Assembly: GCF_024363255.1 (NCBI RefSeq)
Contig: NZ_AP026070.1
Coordinates: 3,968,001 to 4,032,000 of the forward strand
Reading direction: 5' to 3'
From: Shewanella sp. NFH-SH190041
GTDB taxonomy: Bacteria; Pseudomonadota; Gammaproteobacteria; Enterobacterales; Shewanellaceae
Length of the DNA: 64,000 nt
Part shown: in pieces, positions 46,290-54,788 of the stretch
Layout of the letters: every line of letters starts with the position of its first letter
How positions within the stretch are numbered: the first letter of the stretch is position 1
Notes under the pieces: generated by a model
What the model was told of the DNA's origin: nothing
The model's database searches: none
Seen by the model: the letters and a program-made list of their open reading frames with translations, nothing else
Position numbers and translations under genes: made by a program

Positions 46290-46701
46290 AAATAAACTCT
46301 CTTAACGCCAGGGGAAATAATATTTCTCGTCATCATATGATGACACAGAAAATATTATCCAACTTTAAAACTTGCATTAGTCTAATACCGAATTATCTTT
46401 ACCAGCAAGGTTATTTCAGTAAAAACTAAATTAATCTAATTGATATGCATCAATTGCAATAAAATAAAACAGCTGCTGCACATTAGCCCAAAATGAAATA
46501 ATAAAGCAAGCATACTACCAGTGCTTCGCTGCCCGTCTTAATGGTGCCTAATGTAACAAAGTTGTAGTGTTATTGAATCTAACAAGTCATCGTATTCCAC
46601 TGTAGCAAGTATACTGATAATCGATGAATGAAGCAGACAGTTGCCCCAATTCAGGCCACAACTGATATAATCCAGCGACCAAAATTTATTCATATATCCT
46701 T
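46290..46701. other. Divergent intergenic region acuI/trmL
   Basis: A 412-bp AT-rich region holding the promoters of acuI and trmL. Apart from the palindrome at 46329-46344 I see no gene or strong structure. Confidence 0.5.
46329..46344. promoter_or_regulatory. 16-bp perfect palindrome upstream of acuI
   Basis: GTCATCATATGATGAC is a perfect palindrome centred 47 bp upstream of the acuI start, the position of an operator overlapping or just upstream of the promoter. I cannot assign the regulator; a dimeric repressor of the TetR, GntR or MarR type is possible. Confidence 0.55.
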
Positions 46702-47172
46702 ATGTTCCATATCGCCCTCTATGAGCCGGAAATCGCTCCCAATACCGGCAATATTATGCGTCTGTGTGCTAACAACGGCTGTCAGCTGCATTTGATTGAA
46801 CCACTTGGCTTTGATCTTGAAGAGAAAAAGCTACGCCGCGCCGGACTAGACTACCGGGATATGGCCCATGTCACCCGGCATAAGGATTTTGCGGCATTTT
46901 TAACTGCCATGCAGGGCAAACGCATTATGGCCTGCACCACCAAGGGCAGCCGCCCCCATTCAGAATTACAGTATCAAGCCGACGATGTGCTGTTATTTGG
47001 CCCGGAAACCCGTGGCCTGCCAATGGATATTATTAATGCGACTCCAACTGAGCAGCGGCTAAAAATTCCTATGGTGCCAGATAGTCGCAGTCTCAATTTA
47101 TCCAATGCTGTTGCTATCATCAGCTATGAAGCCTGGCGACAATTGGGCTATGCCGGCGCAGTCGGCCTGTAG
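46702..47172 (+). CDS. trmL: tRNA (cytidine/5-carboxymethylaminomethyluridine-2'-O)-methyltransferase TrmL
   Basis: SPOUT-class enzyme of 156 residues that methylates the 2'-O of the wobble base 34 in tRNA-Leu. Motifs: [15 protein letters not shown] (about 6-20), L-x-x-E-x-x-G-L-P-like F-G-P-E-T-R-G-L-P (about 97-105) and the knot segment [10 protein letters not shown] (about 131-140). Length is typical. It is monocistronic and ends at a strong terminator. Confidence 0.94.
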   Translation: MFHIALYEPEIAPNTGNIMRLCANNGCQLHLIEPLGFDLEEKKLRRAGLDYRDMAHVTRHKDFAAFLTAMQGKRIMACTTKGSRPHSELQYQADDVLLFGPETRGLPMDIINATPTEQRLKIPMVPDSRSLNLSNAVAIISYEAWRQLGYAGAVGL

Positions 47173-47196
47173 CAGACGACAGAGCGGCATTGATGC

Positions 47197-47233
47197 AAAA
47201 AGGGCTTTACGCGTTCCTACGTAAAGCCCTTTT
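47197..47233. terminator. Bidirectional terminator after trmL
   Basis: AAAAGGGCTTTACG / CGTAAAGCCCTTTT, 14-bp perfect stem with an 8-nt loop, 25 nt after the trmL stop and 20 bp beyond the stop of the convergent gene at 47253. Confidence 0.9.
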
Positions 47234-47252
47234 GGTATCTTGTATATATGGA

Positions 47253-47771
47253 TCAGTTGCCGCTAGGCTTGGGCTGCATATCAATACCGCGGACAAAAAC
47301 AAAGCCATCGGTGTCGCTATCAAGAAACTGCACCTGTTGCAGCCATTGCCATCCCTTGCGACGCTTATCGAATCTCAGTTGAATCAATGCTGGACGATTA
47401 TGTACTTTACCCTCCCCCAGTAAAGAGAACCCCTGAGGTTTGCGATAAAGCGTAAATATCCTGGTACTGGGGTCATCATTCCCATTATGGTAAGTCAGCA
47501 ATACATCCTTTCCGTGCTGGCGAAACCACCAAGTTTCACTAGCTGCAGATGAACCACCTGGAATCACCGTCATATACAACTGTCGTCGGTCGGCGGAACA
47601 CATACCATCAACCCGGGCCTTTTTCGGTTTTTTCTGATCACTGATGGCGGAATAACCACGCCACTGCCCAGCCATTGCTTCACAAAAACTGGCCAAGGAT
47701 ATTTTCTCTGCTGCTGCCGGCATTGCCACCAACCAAGACAGCACCAATGCTTTAGAAAAGTTCCACATCAT
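47253..47771 (-). CDS. Secreted hypothetical protein
   Basis: Protein of 172 residues with a signal peptide ending near M-P-A-A-A. The mature part is rich in Trp, Arg and Lys with beta-strand-like alternation and two cysteines that might form a disulfide (near the A-S-F-C-E and D-G-M-C-S segments). I chose the ATG at 47771, inside the last 20 nt of the upstream gene, because the hydrophobic segment follows at once; the longer form adds 15 residues without a clear start signal. I do not recognise the family. Confidence 0.6.
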   Translation of the reverse strand: MMWNFSKALVLSWLVAMPAAAEKISLASFCEAMAGQWRGYSAISDQKKPKKARVDGMCSADRRQLYMTVIPGGSSAASETWWFRQHGKDVLLTYHNGNDDPSTRIFTLYRKPQGFSLLGEGKVHNRPALIQLRFDKRRKGWQWLQQVQFLDSDTDGFVFVRGIDMQPKPSGN

Positions 47772-48321
47772 CGTTAGGCTCAATATAGTCAGTTCGATAC
47801 AGTTCCAACGCCTCATGCAGTGGCGTCCCCTGAATCACCAAATCAAACATCTTGCGTTCACAATCGAGGGAGTAATTGGTTTTTATCTGGGTCTGAATAT
47901 TTTTCCAGGCCTGCGGCTTAAGGCGGCGCTGCTCATCACTAAGAATTTCTTCTGTGAGTGCCAACACATTGACCACATGCTCAAGCCGCTGAGACAGGCG
48001 ATCATAAAACTGAAATGCCACCACCCCTTCATTGATTTTCGACTCCAATTGTTGACCATGGGCCAAGATCTCTGTTGGAGTATCTGGTTCACTCTGTAGA
48101 TGGTGGTTCATCTTGCGCAGATGCTCTGCCATTTCGGTGAACTGCTGCCCAAGTCCGGTGACATTATGATCGCCATCGGTCAGGGTCAGTTCAATCTGAG
48201 CCATAGACAGCAGTAGCAATTTGACTGTCTCATGGATATGGATCCAATCCACCGGCTGATTTCCTGCCGGAGTTACGTTAGCAGCCGCCATCCCTGTCGG
48301 GTGCAAATTCAAATCTGTCAT
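47752..48321 (-). CDS. Helical cytoplasmic protein, unknown
   Basis: Protein of 189 residues, predicted all helical. The segment V-A-F-Q-F-Y-D-R-L-S-Q-R-L-E-H-V (about 102-117) recalls the Q-[FD]-x-D-x-x-[SG]-Q helices of CheZ-like phosphatases, but the similarity is too short for a firm call. I chose the ATG at 48321 with AGGGA upstream; the longer reading frame runs through a large palindrome and is unlikely to be translated. Translation of the next gene is coupled to its end. Confidence 0.55.
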   Translation of the reverse strand: MTDLNLHPTGMAAANVTPAGNQPVDWIHIHETVKLLLLSMAQIELTLTDGDHNVTGLGQQFTEMAEHLRKMNHHLQSEPDTPTEILAHGQQLESKINEGVVAFQFYDRLSQRLEHVVNVLALTEEILSDEQRRLKPQAWKNIQTQIKTNYSLDCERKMFDLVIQGTPLHEALELYRTDYIEPNDDVELF

Positions 48322-48341
48322 GCGCCATTCCCTGTCTATTG

Positions 48342-48382
48342 CACTTATTACTTTGGCTCTAGCTAAGCCAAAGTAATAAGTG
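48342..48382. promoter_or_regulatory. 17-bp-arm perfect inverted repeat
   Basis: CACTTATTACTTTGGCT (48342-48358) and AGCCAAAGTAATAAGTG (48366-48382) pair perfectly around the loop CTAGCTA. It lies 20 bp upstream of the start of the gene at 48321, so it is either in the 5' leader, where it could hide or expose the ribosome-binding site, or a large operator. No T-run follows, so it is not a normal terminator. Confidence 0.7.
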
Positions 48383-48427
48383 TAGAACACTTCTGTCAGG
48401 GCGCTGACAAGAATAAATCACTAAAAA

Positions 48428-49096
48428 CTACCCCTTAGGCTTGTGCAGAAGCACCACATCTGTCCCCGCCGGAATAAGCTGCCAACCCAACTCATCCGCC
48501 AACCACTGAAAAGTCGTCATGGCATAAAAGCAGATATGAGTTGGATCATTTTTATAGTGCCAACGGGCAAATGCGTTCTTATCCTGTACCCGCTTCGTCA
48601 TCACGGCTAACAAGCCATCGGGCAGCAGCATGGTATCGAGCTGACGTACTAAAGCCGCTGCATCAGCAATATGCTCGATAACCTCCGTCATGAGAATCAA
48701 CTGATACTGTTGCTGTAGTAATGTCGACTCAGGATGGTAATAGAGATCATAATTAGCCAGCGTAATGCCATCAGCCGCAGCAATGCGGCTCATTACTGCG
48801 CCTTCACCACAACCAAAATCTAAGCCGCTAATCGTTGTCAGGTTATCGCCTCGGGCTTGAAACCAAGCGAATACAGGATCCCAACAACGGCGTAAAAAGC
48901 GGATATAACCAGCATCTGCGGCATGGTTATCGTGCTTGTCATACTCAGCTTTTTCATCACAGCAACTTAAATGGTACTGCGGCGGCACACTCACCAGATG
49001 ACAACAGGGACACTGCATATAATGGCGGCGCTTATCTTCAGCAAAAGGCTTTAAGGTCGCATAGTGACATAATGGACAGGGGGATGGACGGGACAC
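48428..49096 (-). CDS. Class I SAM-dependent methyltransferase with zinc-ribbon N-terminus
   Basis: Protein of 222 residues. Two C-x2-C pairs at about residues 7-10 and 29-32 form a zinc-ribbon-like start. A Rossmann methyltransferase follows with L-D-F-G-C-G-E-G-A (about 85-93) and L-M-T-E-V-I-E-H-I (about 128-136), the pattern of the Methyltransf_23 group. The substrate is unknown. It is separated by 65 bp from the next gene on the same strand upstream. Confidence 0.8.
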   Translation of the reverse strand: MSRPSPCPLCHYATLKPFAEDKRRHYMQCPCCHLVSVPPQYHLSCCDEKAEYDKHDNHAADAGYIRFLRRCWDPVFAWFQARGDNLTTISGLDFGCGEGAVMSRIAAADGITLANYDLYYHPESTLLQQQYQLILMTEVIEHIADAAALVRQLDTMLLPDGLLAVMTKRVQDKNAFARWHYKNDPTHICFYAMTTFQWLADELGWQLIPAGTDVVLLHKPKG

Positions 49097-49161
49097 GGCT
49101 CCTCCAAAAAAATCTATCAGCCGCTGCCAAAAGCGGCGGTAAACTCAGGGTTAAACAGGGA

Positions 49162-49599
49162 TCAATGTTGTTGACTGGTGCTGACTGGCTCGGGATGACC
49201 GGTGCGAGGCGCGATTTTGTTTTGTTGCTGCGCGGCCTGTTTTGCCTGACGCAAATAGCGCTGCTCCCGATCGGCTCGCTGTTGAAATTGCAATCTGGCT
49301 TTATCCTGCTGCTGCGACTGCCACGCCCTTTTTGAATGAGTCGGTGCCTGCTGGCGGGACAGCACTTTCTGCTCCCGCCTAACAGTGGCCTGCGCTGCCT
49401 GACGGGCTTTTTGCAGTTGCTCCTGTAACTGCTCAGACTGCCATGGCTGCGCCTCACCGCCATGACGGTTCTGAGATGTGTCAGCAGCATAGCCAACTGA
49501 CAATCCAGACGTTAACACAACCACAGAGATAATGGCGGTACTAAAACACTTAAAGCATGTCTGATAACGAATGCGGCGCGTGCGGTAGCTGATCATCAT
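49162..49599 (-). CDS. Exported Gln-rich coiled-coil protein
   Basis: Protein of 145 residues with a basic N-terminus, a hydrophobic signal (about 17-37) ending near G-Y-A-A, and a mature part that is almost wholly Gln/Arg/Ala-rich and predicted coiled coil. I chose the ATG at 49599 (AAGGACGGG just upstream); it overlaps the end of the EAL gene by 50 nt. Composition resembles periplasmic scaffold-like proteins but no family is recognised. Confidence 0.5.
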   Translation of the reverse strand: MMISYRTRRIRYQTCFKCFSTAIISVVVLTSGLSVGYAADTSQNRHGGEAQPWQSEQLQEQLQKARQAAQATVRREQKVLSRQQAPTHSKRAWQSQQQDKARLQFQQRADREQRYLRQAKQAAQQQNKIAPRTGHPEPVSTSQQH

Positions 49600-51193
49600 C
49601 CCGTCCTTGGATACCATCAAAAATACGACAACGATTATTAAAACAGTTTTGTTGCCAGAATAGGACAAAATCTTTGGCTGCTAATGGCTTGGCATAGAGA
49701 TACCCTTGTTGGAAACATACGCCTTTTTCCAGAAGGGCCTGGGATTGAGCTTGGGTTTCCACCCCTTCAGCAATAATTTCCAGATTCAGAGTACGGGCCA
49801 TTTGCAGATAGGCATCCAACACTTGGCTTTTATTGGCAGAAAACATCAAGGTATCGACAAACAATTTGTCGATTTTCATAACATCGATATGCAATTCCTG
49901 CAGATACGATGCGCCGCCATAGCCAGTACCGGCATCATCCAACTCCACGCAGATACCTAATGCCCGGAAACGGGCAATCGTTGCCTGCGCCTTGGCTAAA
50001 TCCCGCAGCGGCAAGCGCTCTGTTATTTCCAATGCCAATTGATGACAAGGGAACCCATCCCGGGCCAAACGTTCCAAATGGTCAACAAACTCATCATTTT
50101 CCAGATGCTCTGGCACCAAATTAATGCTGCAGCGGAAATTATCCGCCTGGGCTAAAATCTCAGCTAAATCCTTTGGCATACGCTCCAGTATATCCAGCGT
50201 CACCTCGGTGATCAGCTCACTTTGTTCTAGCTCACTGATAAAGCGTCCGGGTTTTTCTATTGTGCCATCTTCTTTTATCCAGCGGATCAATGCTTCTGCG
50301 GCAATAACCTGCCCGGTAGAGACATCGACGATCGGCTGATAAAACGCCTTTAATTCTTTATTTTTAGCCGCCCTGTACAGCTGGAAGCCCATACTGAGCC
50401 GGGCTTTGAAGATGGCTTTAATCAGGTAAAAACACAGCACAAAAAAGATGGTATAAACCGGCAGGAATAAAATCCCCAAATGCCAGGCCGTTTTATATAC
50501 CCGCTGCATATCCAATGCAGAGCGGATATAAATTGGGTAGCGGTAACTGTAAGTAATAATATGACGGGCATCGCTATCATCAAACTGCCCAATGGAGAAC
50601 ACCTCGTCCCCATTAGTTAGCCGCAATTCAATTTTTCTACTGGCCATAGATGAGGGTTGGAAAAACGAATAGCTTTCCGCTTTGGGCATTCTCACCGTGC
50701 TAATGTTTTCTCGCCCAAAATAAGCCAAAAACAAACTGGACTGCTTACGCCCATGCCTATGGTAGGTCGCCATAGTCAAAATCATCTTGTCCCGCCCCGG
50801 GAGGGCAACATAATGGGCATGCTGATTGGGCGGCACATCAAAACGCACTGGCCCCATTAATGAGCAATACAACCAAGGCTTACCATCTAAACGGCGCATC
50901 AAAAACAACCCACCATTTAAGTGCTGGTACAGGTATTGCCGTAATAGGTGCTGACCCTGAGCATCGCATGTGTGGAAATCCAGCTTATCCAACTGCTTCA
51001 CATTTATGATGGCATCATCAATCTCATGCTCGGTAAAATTGAGGATATGCTTGGCATCTTGCTTCACCTCGTTGGCTACTTTCCAGTAGGCATAACTGAA
51101 TACGCAGACAAATGAGAGAAAAAATGCCATCAAGCTGGCAAACAGCAAGGCATATTTACCGGTTCGATTAACCGAGGAGAAAAGCTGATTCAC
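49550..51193 (-). CDS. Cyclic-di-GMP phosphodiesterase with CSS-type periplasmic sensor
   Basis: Membrane protein of 547 residues. Two transmembrane helices (about 15-37 and 238-260) enclose a periplasmic domain with Cys76 and Cys110, the latter in Y-C-S-L, resembling the redox-sensing CSS motif (normally C-S-S). The cytoplasmic EAL domain (about 280-525) has E-A-L at 300-302, E-I-T-E, D-D-A-G-T-G-Y and the E-G-V-E-T block, so hydrolysis of c-di-GMP is likely. In this family a disulfide between the cysteines keeps the enzyme off. The C-terminal 25 residues are extra. Confidence 0.87.
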   Translation of the reverse strand: MNQLFSSVNRTGKYALLFASLMAFFLSFVCVFSYAYWKVANEVKQDAKHILNFTEHEIDDAIINVKQLDKLDFHTCDAQGQHLLRQYLYQHLNGGLFLMRRLDGKPWLYCSLMGPVRFDVPPNQHAHYVALPGRDKMILTMATYHRHGRKQSSLFLAYFGRENISTVRMPKAESYSFFQPSSMASRKIELRLTNGDEVFSIGQFDDSDARHIITYSYRYPIYIRSALDMQRVYKTAWHLGILFLPVYTIFFVLCFYLIKAIFKARLSMGFQLYRAAKNKELKAFYQPIVDVSTGQVIAAEALIRWIKEDGTIEKPGRFISELEQSELITEVTLDILERMPKDLAEILAQADNFRCSINLVPEHLENDEFVDHLERLARDGFPCHQLALEITERLPLRDLAKAQATIARFRALGICVELDDAGTGYGGASYLQELHIDVMKIDKLFVDTLMFSANKSQVLDAYLQMARTLNLEIIAEGVETQAQSQALLEKGVCFQQGYLYAKPLAAKDFVLFWQQNCFNNRCRIFDGIQGRDDDQLPHAPHSLSDML

Positions 51194-51372
51194 ACTGAAA
51201 AACCTGTTGGTTACATCCCAGCCGAAGTGGCTAGTTATACGATTAAATCCTGTCCCTGCTCAATGAACATTAACTATGTATCAAAAAAACATTAGGTAAT
51301 GTGTGATAAACATCAGTCATGCCAAATGTAGGCATCTTTTCCTACCTTGCCATAATCAATACGCTTAGATAA

Positions 51373-51984
51373 TTAAGACGTTGAATAGCGCTGGCGTACT
51401 AACGCTGGCATTGCCGCCAACCTGTGCTCAATCAGTGCATCAAAGGCTCGGAATAACGGAGCAACTGACAAAGCAGGTTCCAACTGGGCCAAACAGTAAG
51501 CCGTTGCTTCCAAGGTTGATAAGCTATCTGGCCGACTGGCCTTACGGATAGTGTAACGCCCTTGTATCTCCTCCCCAAGATGCAGCGCTGGCAATTGTTG
51601 CAACCAAGGATTGAGCTTGAACATTTTCAGCGCCTTGCGCCAAGTTGCATCCAATAAAACCAGTGTTAGTGGCCCCTGGTCATCACAGCATGCCGTCACT
51701 GATGCAGCCGGCTCGCTCTGCGCTGATGGATACAAAAGATAAACCCTGTCACGCTGGCTGAGCTCAGCTCGAATCGCGGCAAAATCATCGGCACTTTCCC
51801 CTAAATAAACCTGCGCCTGCGGTAATACCCGGCGCAACAATCGCACACTGTTTTTAGCATGTTTAGCTTCTGCTGGATGTTGCAAAATGACCACCTGAGT
51901 CTGACTGACGATGGGGTCAATATGGGCACATAAACAGGCATTTTCCGGATAGTCACAAGCCAGGCAGTGACGGCGTTTACTCAT
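51373..51984 (-). CDS. DTW-domain tRNA-uridine aminocarboxypropyltransferase
   Basis: Protein of 203 residues. The N-terminal cysteine cluster C-L-A-C-x6-C-L-C and the D-A-T-W motif (about 121-124) with the later S-T-L-E-A segment define the DTW family, whose members (TapT/TuaA type) transfer an aminocarboxypropyl group from SAM to uridine in tRNA. I chose the ATG at 51984 because the family begins just before the cysteine cluster; the ORF continues 27 codons further upstream. The MITE-like element lies 123 bp upstream, close to the promoter. Confidence 0.82.
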   Translation of the reverse strand: MSKRRHCLACDYPENACLCAHIDPIVSQTQVVILQHPAEAKHAKNSVRLLRRVLPQAQVYLGESADDFAAIRAELSQRDRVYLLYPSAQSEPAASVTACCDDQGPLTLVLLDATWRKALKMFKLNPWLQQLPALHLGEEIQGRYTIRKASRPDSLSTLEATAYCLAQLEPALSVAPLFRAFDALIEHRLAAMPALVRQRYSTS

Positions 51985-52107
51985 GGGAATTATCAAAGCG
52001 GTGTACAGACGGGCAGTATACCAGCCACAGCATCTGCTCGCCCGGGATTTCCCAGGAAAATTCAATCACACTCGCTGCAGCATTATCTTCGCCACTAACC
52101 CCAGCCC

Positions 52108-52377
52108 CTAGGGTCTGTTGACGTTTCGTGATTAAATTTTGTTCGAGATAAAAGCGTTTTAATCGCGGCGAGTGGTTTGCCGCCTAGTTATTCTAAGCAA
52201 AAACCGCTCAACAAAGAGTAAAACGCTTTTAGCCGAACCCTGCGGGCAGCGTTTGAGGCTCCTTTCTACTGCGTTATCGGCTTATCAGGTAGCAAAACTA
52301 CCCATCAAAGCCTCTGCCTTGTATAAAGAACCCTCAAATCGCTGCAAAAACAAACTCGAAAGGTCAACAGACCCTAG
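52108..52377 (+). mobile_element. MITE-like element, copy 2 (270 bp)
   Basis: Second intact copy with the same inverted ends (CTAGGGTCTGTTGACGTTTC and GAAAGGTCAACAGACCCTAG), about 94% identical by eye to copy 1 at 35709 and in the same orientation. CTAG again stands at both edges. It separates the DTW gene from the Bcr/CflA transporter. A 75-codon ORF inside (also open in copy 1) has no protein-like features and is not annotated. Confidence 0.87.
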
Positions 52378-52452
52378 AAACAACAATGGCCGCCTTTAGG
52401 CAGCCATTGGAGCAATAAGAAAGATAATTATCTCATCAATCAGTTAGCTGAT

Positions 52453-53661
52453 TTAATTGAGTGATGGTTCACTGTGCCAGTGGGCAAAACGTTTCAGCAT
52501 CATAATCGCCAAAAAAATCACTGCCATAATCACCATCATCAAGCCAACAGCCTCCGGCGCAGGCAAACTGGTTTGTTGCAGCAGCGCCGCCATCACTGAC
52601 GCGCCACTCATCTGAATACAACCTAACATAGCCGCAGCAGTCCCAGCACGGTCACCAAAAGGTGCCAATGCCATAGAGGTGGCAGGGCCAAGTAGCAGAG
52701 CAAAACCGGCACACAACAGCATCATCGGCAGCATATAGCACAAGGCACCAATCAAGCCTTGATGGCCAGCAATATAGTACAGCGCCAACTCTAATAACCC
52801 GGCGACTAACATCAGCCCCTGGGCGACCATCACAGTGCGGCGATTCCCCAGACGGCGGATCACCTGCGGAGCGGTAAAACAAGCCGCAATATTGATACAG
52901 GCATTAAGGCCGAACAGCGCCGTAAAACTCAGTTCATTCATCCCCAAATGATCAATCAACCACACAGATGAATAAGACACATAACTGAGAATCGCGCCCA
53001 TGGCGGCCATACAGGTCAGGGCATAAAACATAAAGTGACTGTTCGCCAATACCGGCCGGTAACGGCCCCAACGGTATAGCGGGCCAGAAGTGTCAGTATC
53101 AGCCGGCCGAGTTTCTTGAAAACGCAAGGTAATGACCAGCAGCATGATCAAGCCAAAGATAGACATAAACATAAAGTTGGAGCGCCAACCAAACTGCAAC
53201 GCCAACAAACCGCCCAAAGTCGGGGCCAAAGCCGGCACCACACAAATAGCGCCATTAAGATAGCTGTAAATTTTACTGCTTTCTTTCGGGCTGTAGCAGT
53301 CACGTACAGCACTGAATACCACAATAGAGGACGCGCAAGCGGCTAGCCCTTGCAACACGCGAGCCCACTGCATAACAGCAAAATCCTGCGCCAAAGCAGC
53401 CAGAGCACTAGACAGGGTATACAGTACGACACCAGCCAAAACCACTGGTCGGCGACCGAATCTGTCTGTCAGCGGCCCAATCACTATCTGCCCCACCCCC
53501 ATCGCAAACAAAAACAGGGCAATGGTGGACTGCACTTCACTGGCCGAAACCGAAAAATCTTTCGCCATCGCAGGCATGGAAGGCAGGTATATATCAATCG
53601 CCAATGGGCTAAATAGCACCATCAGCATCAGCAGCGGCAATAATCCGGGTCGCATAATCAT
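52453..53661 (-). CDS. Bcr/CflA-family multidrug efflux transporter
   Basis: Major-facilitator protein of 402 residues with twelve predicted helices. The start P-L-A-I-D-I-Y-L-P-S-M-P (about 18-29) and the loop G-P-L-T-D-R-F-G-R-R-P-V (about 62-73) are hallmarks of the drug:H+ antiporter-1 Bcr/CflA group (bicyclomycin, sulfonamide, chloramphenicol resistance in relatives). The actual substrate is unknown. It diverges from a LysR gene that may regulate it; an alternative ATG lies two codons further in. Confidence 0.88.
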   Translation of the reverse strand: MIMRPGLLPLLMLMVLFSPLAIDIYLPSMPAMAKDFSVSASEVQSTIALFLFAMGVGQIVIGPLTDRFGRRPVVLAGVVLYTLSSALAALAQDFAVMQWARVLQGLAACASSIVVFSAVRDCYSPKESSKIYSYLNGAICVVPALAPTLGGLLALQFGWRSNFMFMSIFGLIMLLVITLRFQETRPADTDTSGPLYRWGRYRPVLANSHFMFYALTCMAAMGAILSYVSYSSVWLIDHLGMNELSFTALFGLNACINIAACFTAPQVIRRLGNRRTVMVAQGLMLVAGLLELALYYIAGHQGLIGALCYMLPMMLLCAGFALLLGPATSMALAPFGDRAGTAAAMLGCIQMSGASVMAALLQQTSLPAPEAVGLMMVIMAVIFLAIMMLKRFAHWHSEPSLN

Positions 53662-53774
53662 CTCAGGTAAAACAAAAAAAGAAGGAAGGGTGTTACAGCG
53701 AGTATTTTACGCCGGATGAGGTATGAGCAGAAATGATATATATTCCAGAGAGAATTTCCCTACAGGAATATCAT

Positions 53775-54788
53775 GTGAAACTGGATAATTTATTGCGCAT
53801 TGACCTCAACTTACTGGTGATCCTGCAGGTACTGCTGGAAGAGCAGAATGTGACCCGAGCAGCCCGTCGCTTGCATCTGACCCAATCAGCTCTCAGTAAA
53901 AGTCTCAACCGACTACGTGATGCACTGGGCGATCCGTTGTTTGTCCGCACCGCCCGGGGGCTTAAGCCTACCGCCCACGCCCTGCAGTTAGCGGTACGGT
54001 TACCGGATATGCTTGAATCCCTGTATCAACTGACCCAGCCACCCGGCTTTGTCCCCGCCTCCAGCGAACGGGAATTTTCCTTTGCTATGGTGGAAAGTGC
54101 CTATGAAACGCTGATCCCCCATTTTATCGGCCCACTGTTAACAGCCGCGCCCAATATTCGGCTTAACAGTTATCTGTGGAATGAACACTCCATGCAGGAT
54201 CTACTGCAAGGCCAGTTAGATTTCGCCATTGCCGGGCGGGATTTGCATCCTCAATCTGAATTTAAGGTCACTAATTTGCCTGAGGGTATCGCCCATAAAA
54301 CCCTGTACCAAGATCGCCAAGTTTGCTTGGTTCGTCAGGGACACCCGGCGCTACAAGCCCGGGATGCTGGATTTTGGCATCTGGATTACTATCTGTCGCT
54401 GAGTCATGTGCAGGTGCGCTGCGAAGGGAATGACTGGTGGGCTTTGGATTACCATTTAGCCCAATCGGGACAGCGACGACACCTCAGTGCCACTGTGCCG
54501 GATTTTTATGGGGCGGCCAGTATCTGTGCTCACAGTGATCTGATATTTACCTTGCCTGCCAGCTTTGCCCGACATGCCAGTAAGCTCTATCCACTGGCCA
54601 CACTTCCCTTGCCGCTGGATTTTTCCCCACTGGTATATGTCTTACTGTGGCACAGTCGCAACAATGACGAACCCGGCCATCAATGGGTCAAACATACCAT
54701 TCTGGCCAAGGTGGAGCAGGTACTGGGGGCTCAGTCCAATGAACTGGCAATCAGTGAGCAAACCTCATCGGCTAACCAGTCTAACTGA
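53775..54788 (+). CDS. LysR-family transcriptional regulator
   Basis: Regulator of 337 residues. The winged helix-turn-helix is clear (N-V-T-R-A-A-R-R-L-H-L-T-Q-S-A-L-S near 23-40), followed by a substrate-binding domain starting near F-S-F-A-M-V. I chose the GTG at 53775 (AGGA 7 nt upstream, K-L-D-N-L-L-R-I-D-L-N start as in relatives); an ATG at 53733 would add 14 residues. It diverges from the Bcr/CflA gene (113 bp) and may control it. Its last 58 nt overlap the convergent LysR gene. Confidence 0.85.
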   Translation: MKLDNLLRIDLNLLVILQVLLEEQNVTRAARRLHLTQSALSKSLNRLRDALGDPLFVRTARGLKPTAHALQLAVRLPDMLESLYQLTQPPGFVPASSEREFSFAMVESAYETLIPHFIGPLLTAAPNIRLNSYLWNEHSMQDLLQGQLDFAIAGRDLHPQSEFKVTNLPEGIAHKTLYQDRQVCLVRQGHPALQARDAGFWHLDYYLSLSHVQVRCEGNDWWALDYHLAQSGQRRHLSATVPDFYGAASICAHSDLIFTLPASFARHASKLYPLATLPLPLDFSPLVYVLLWHSRNNDEPGHQWVKHTILAKVEQVLGAQSNELAISEQTSSANQSN

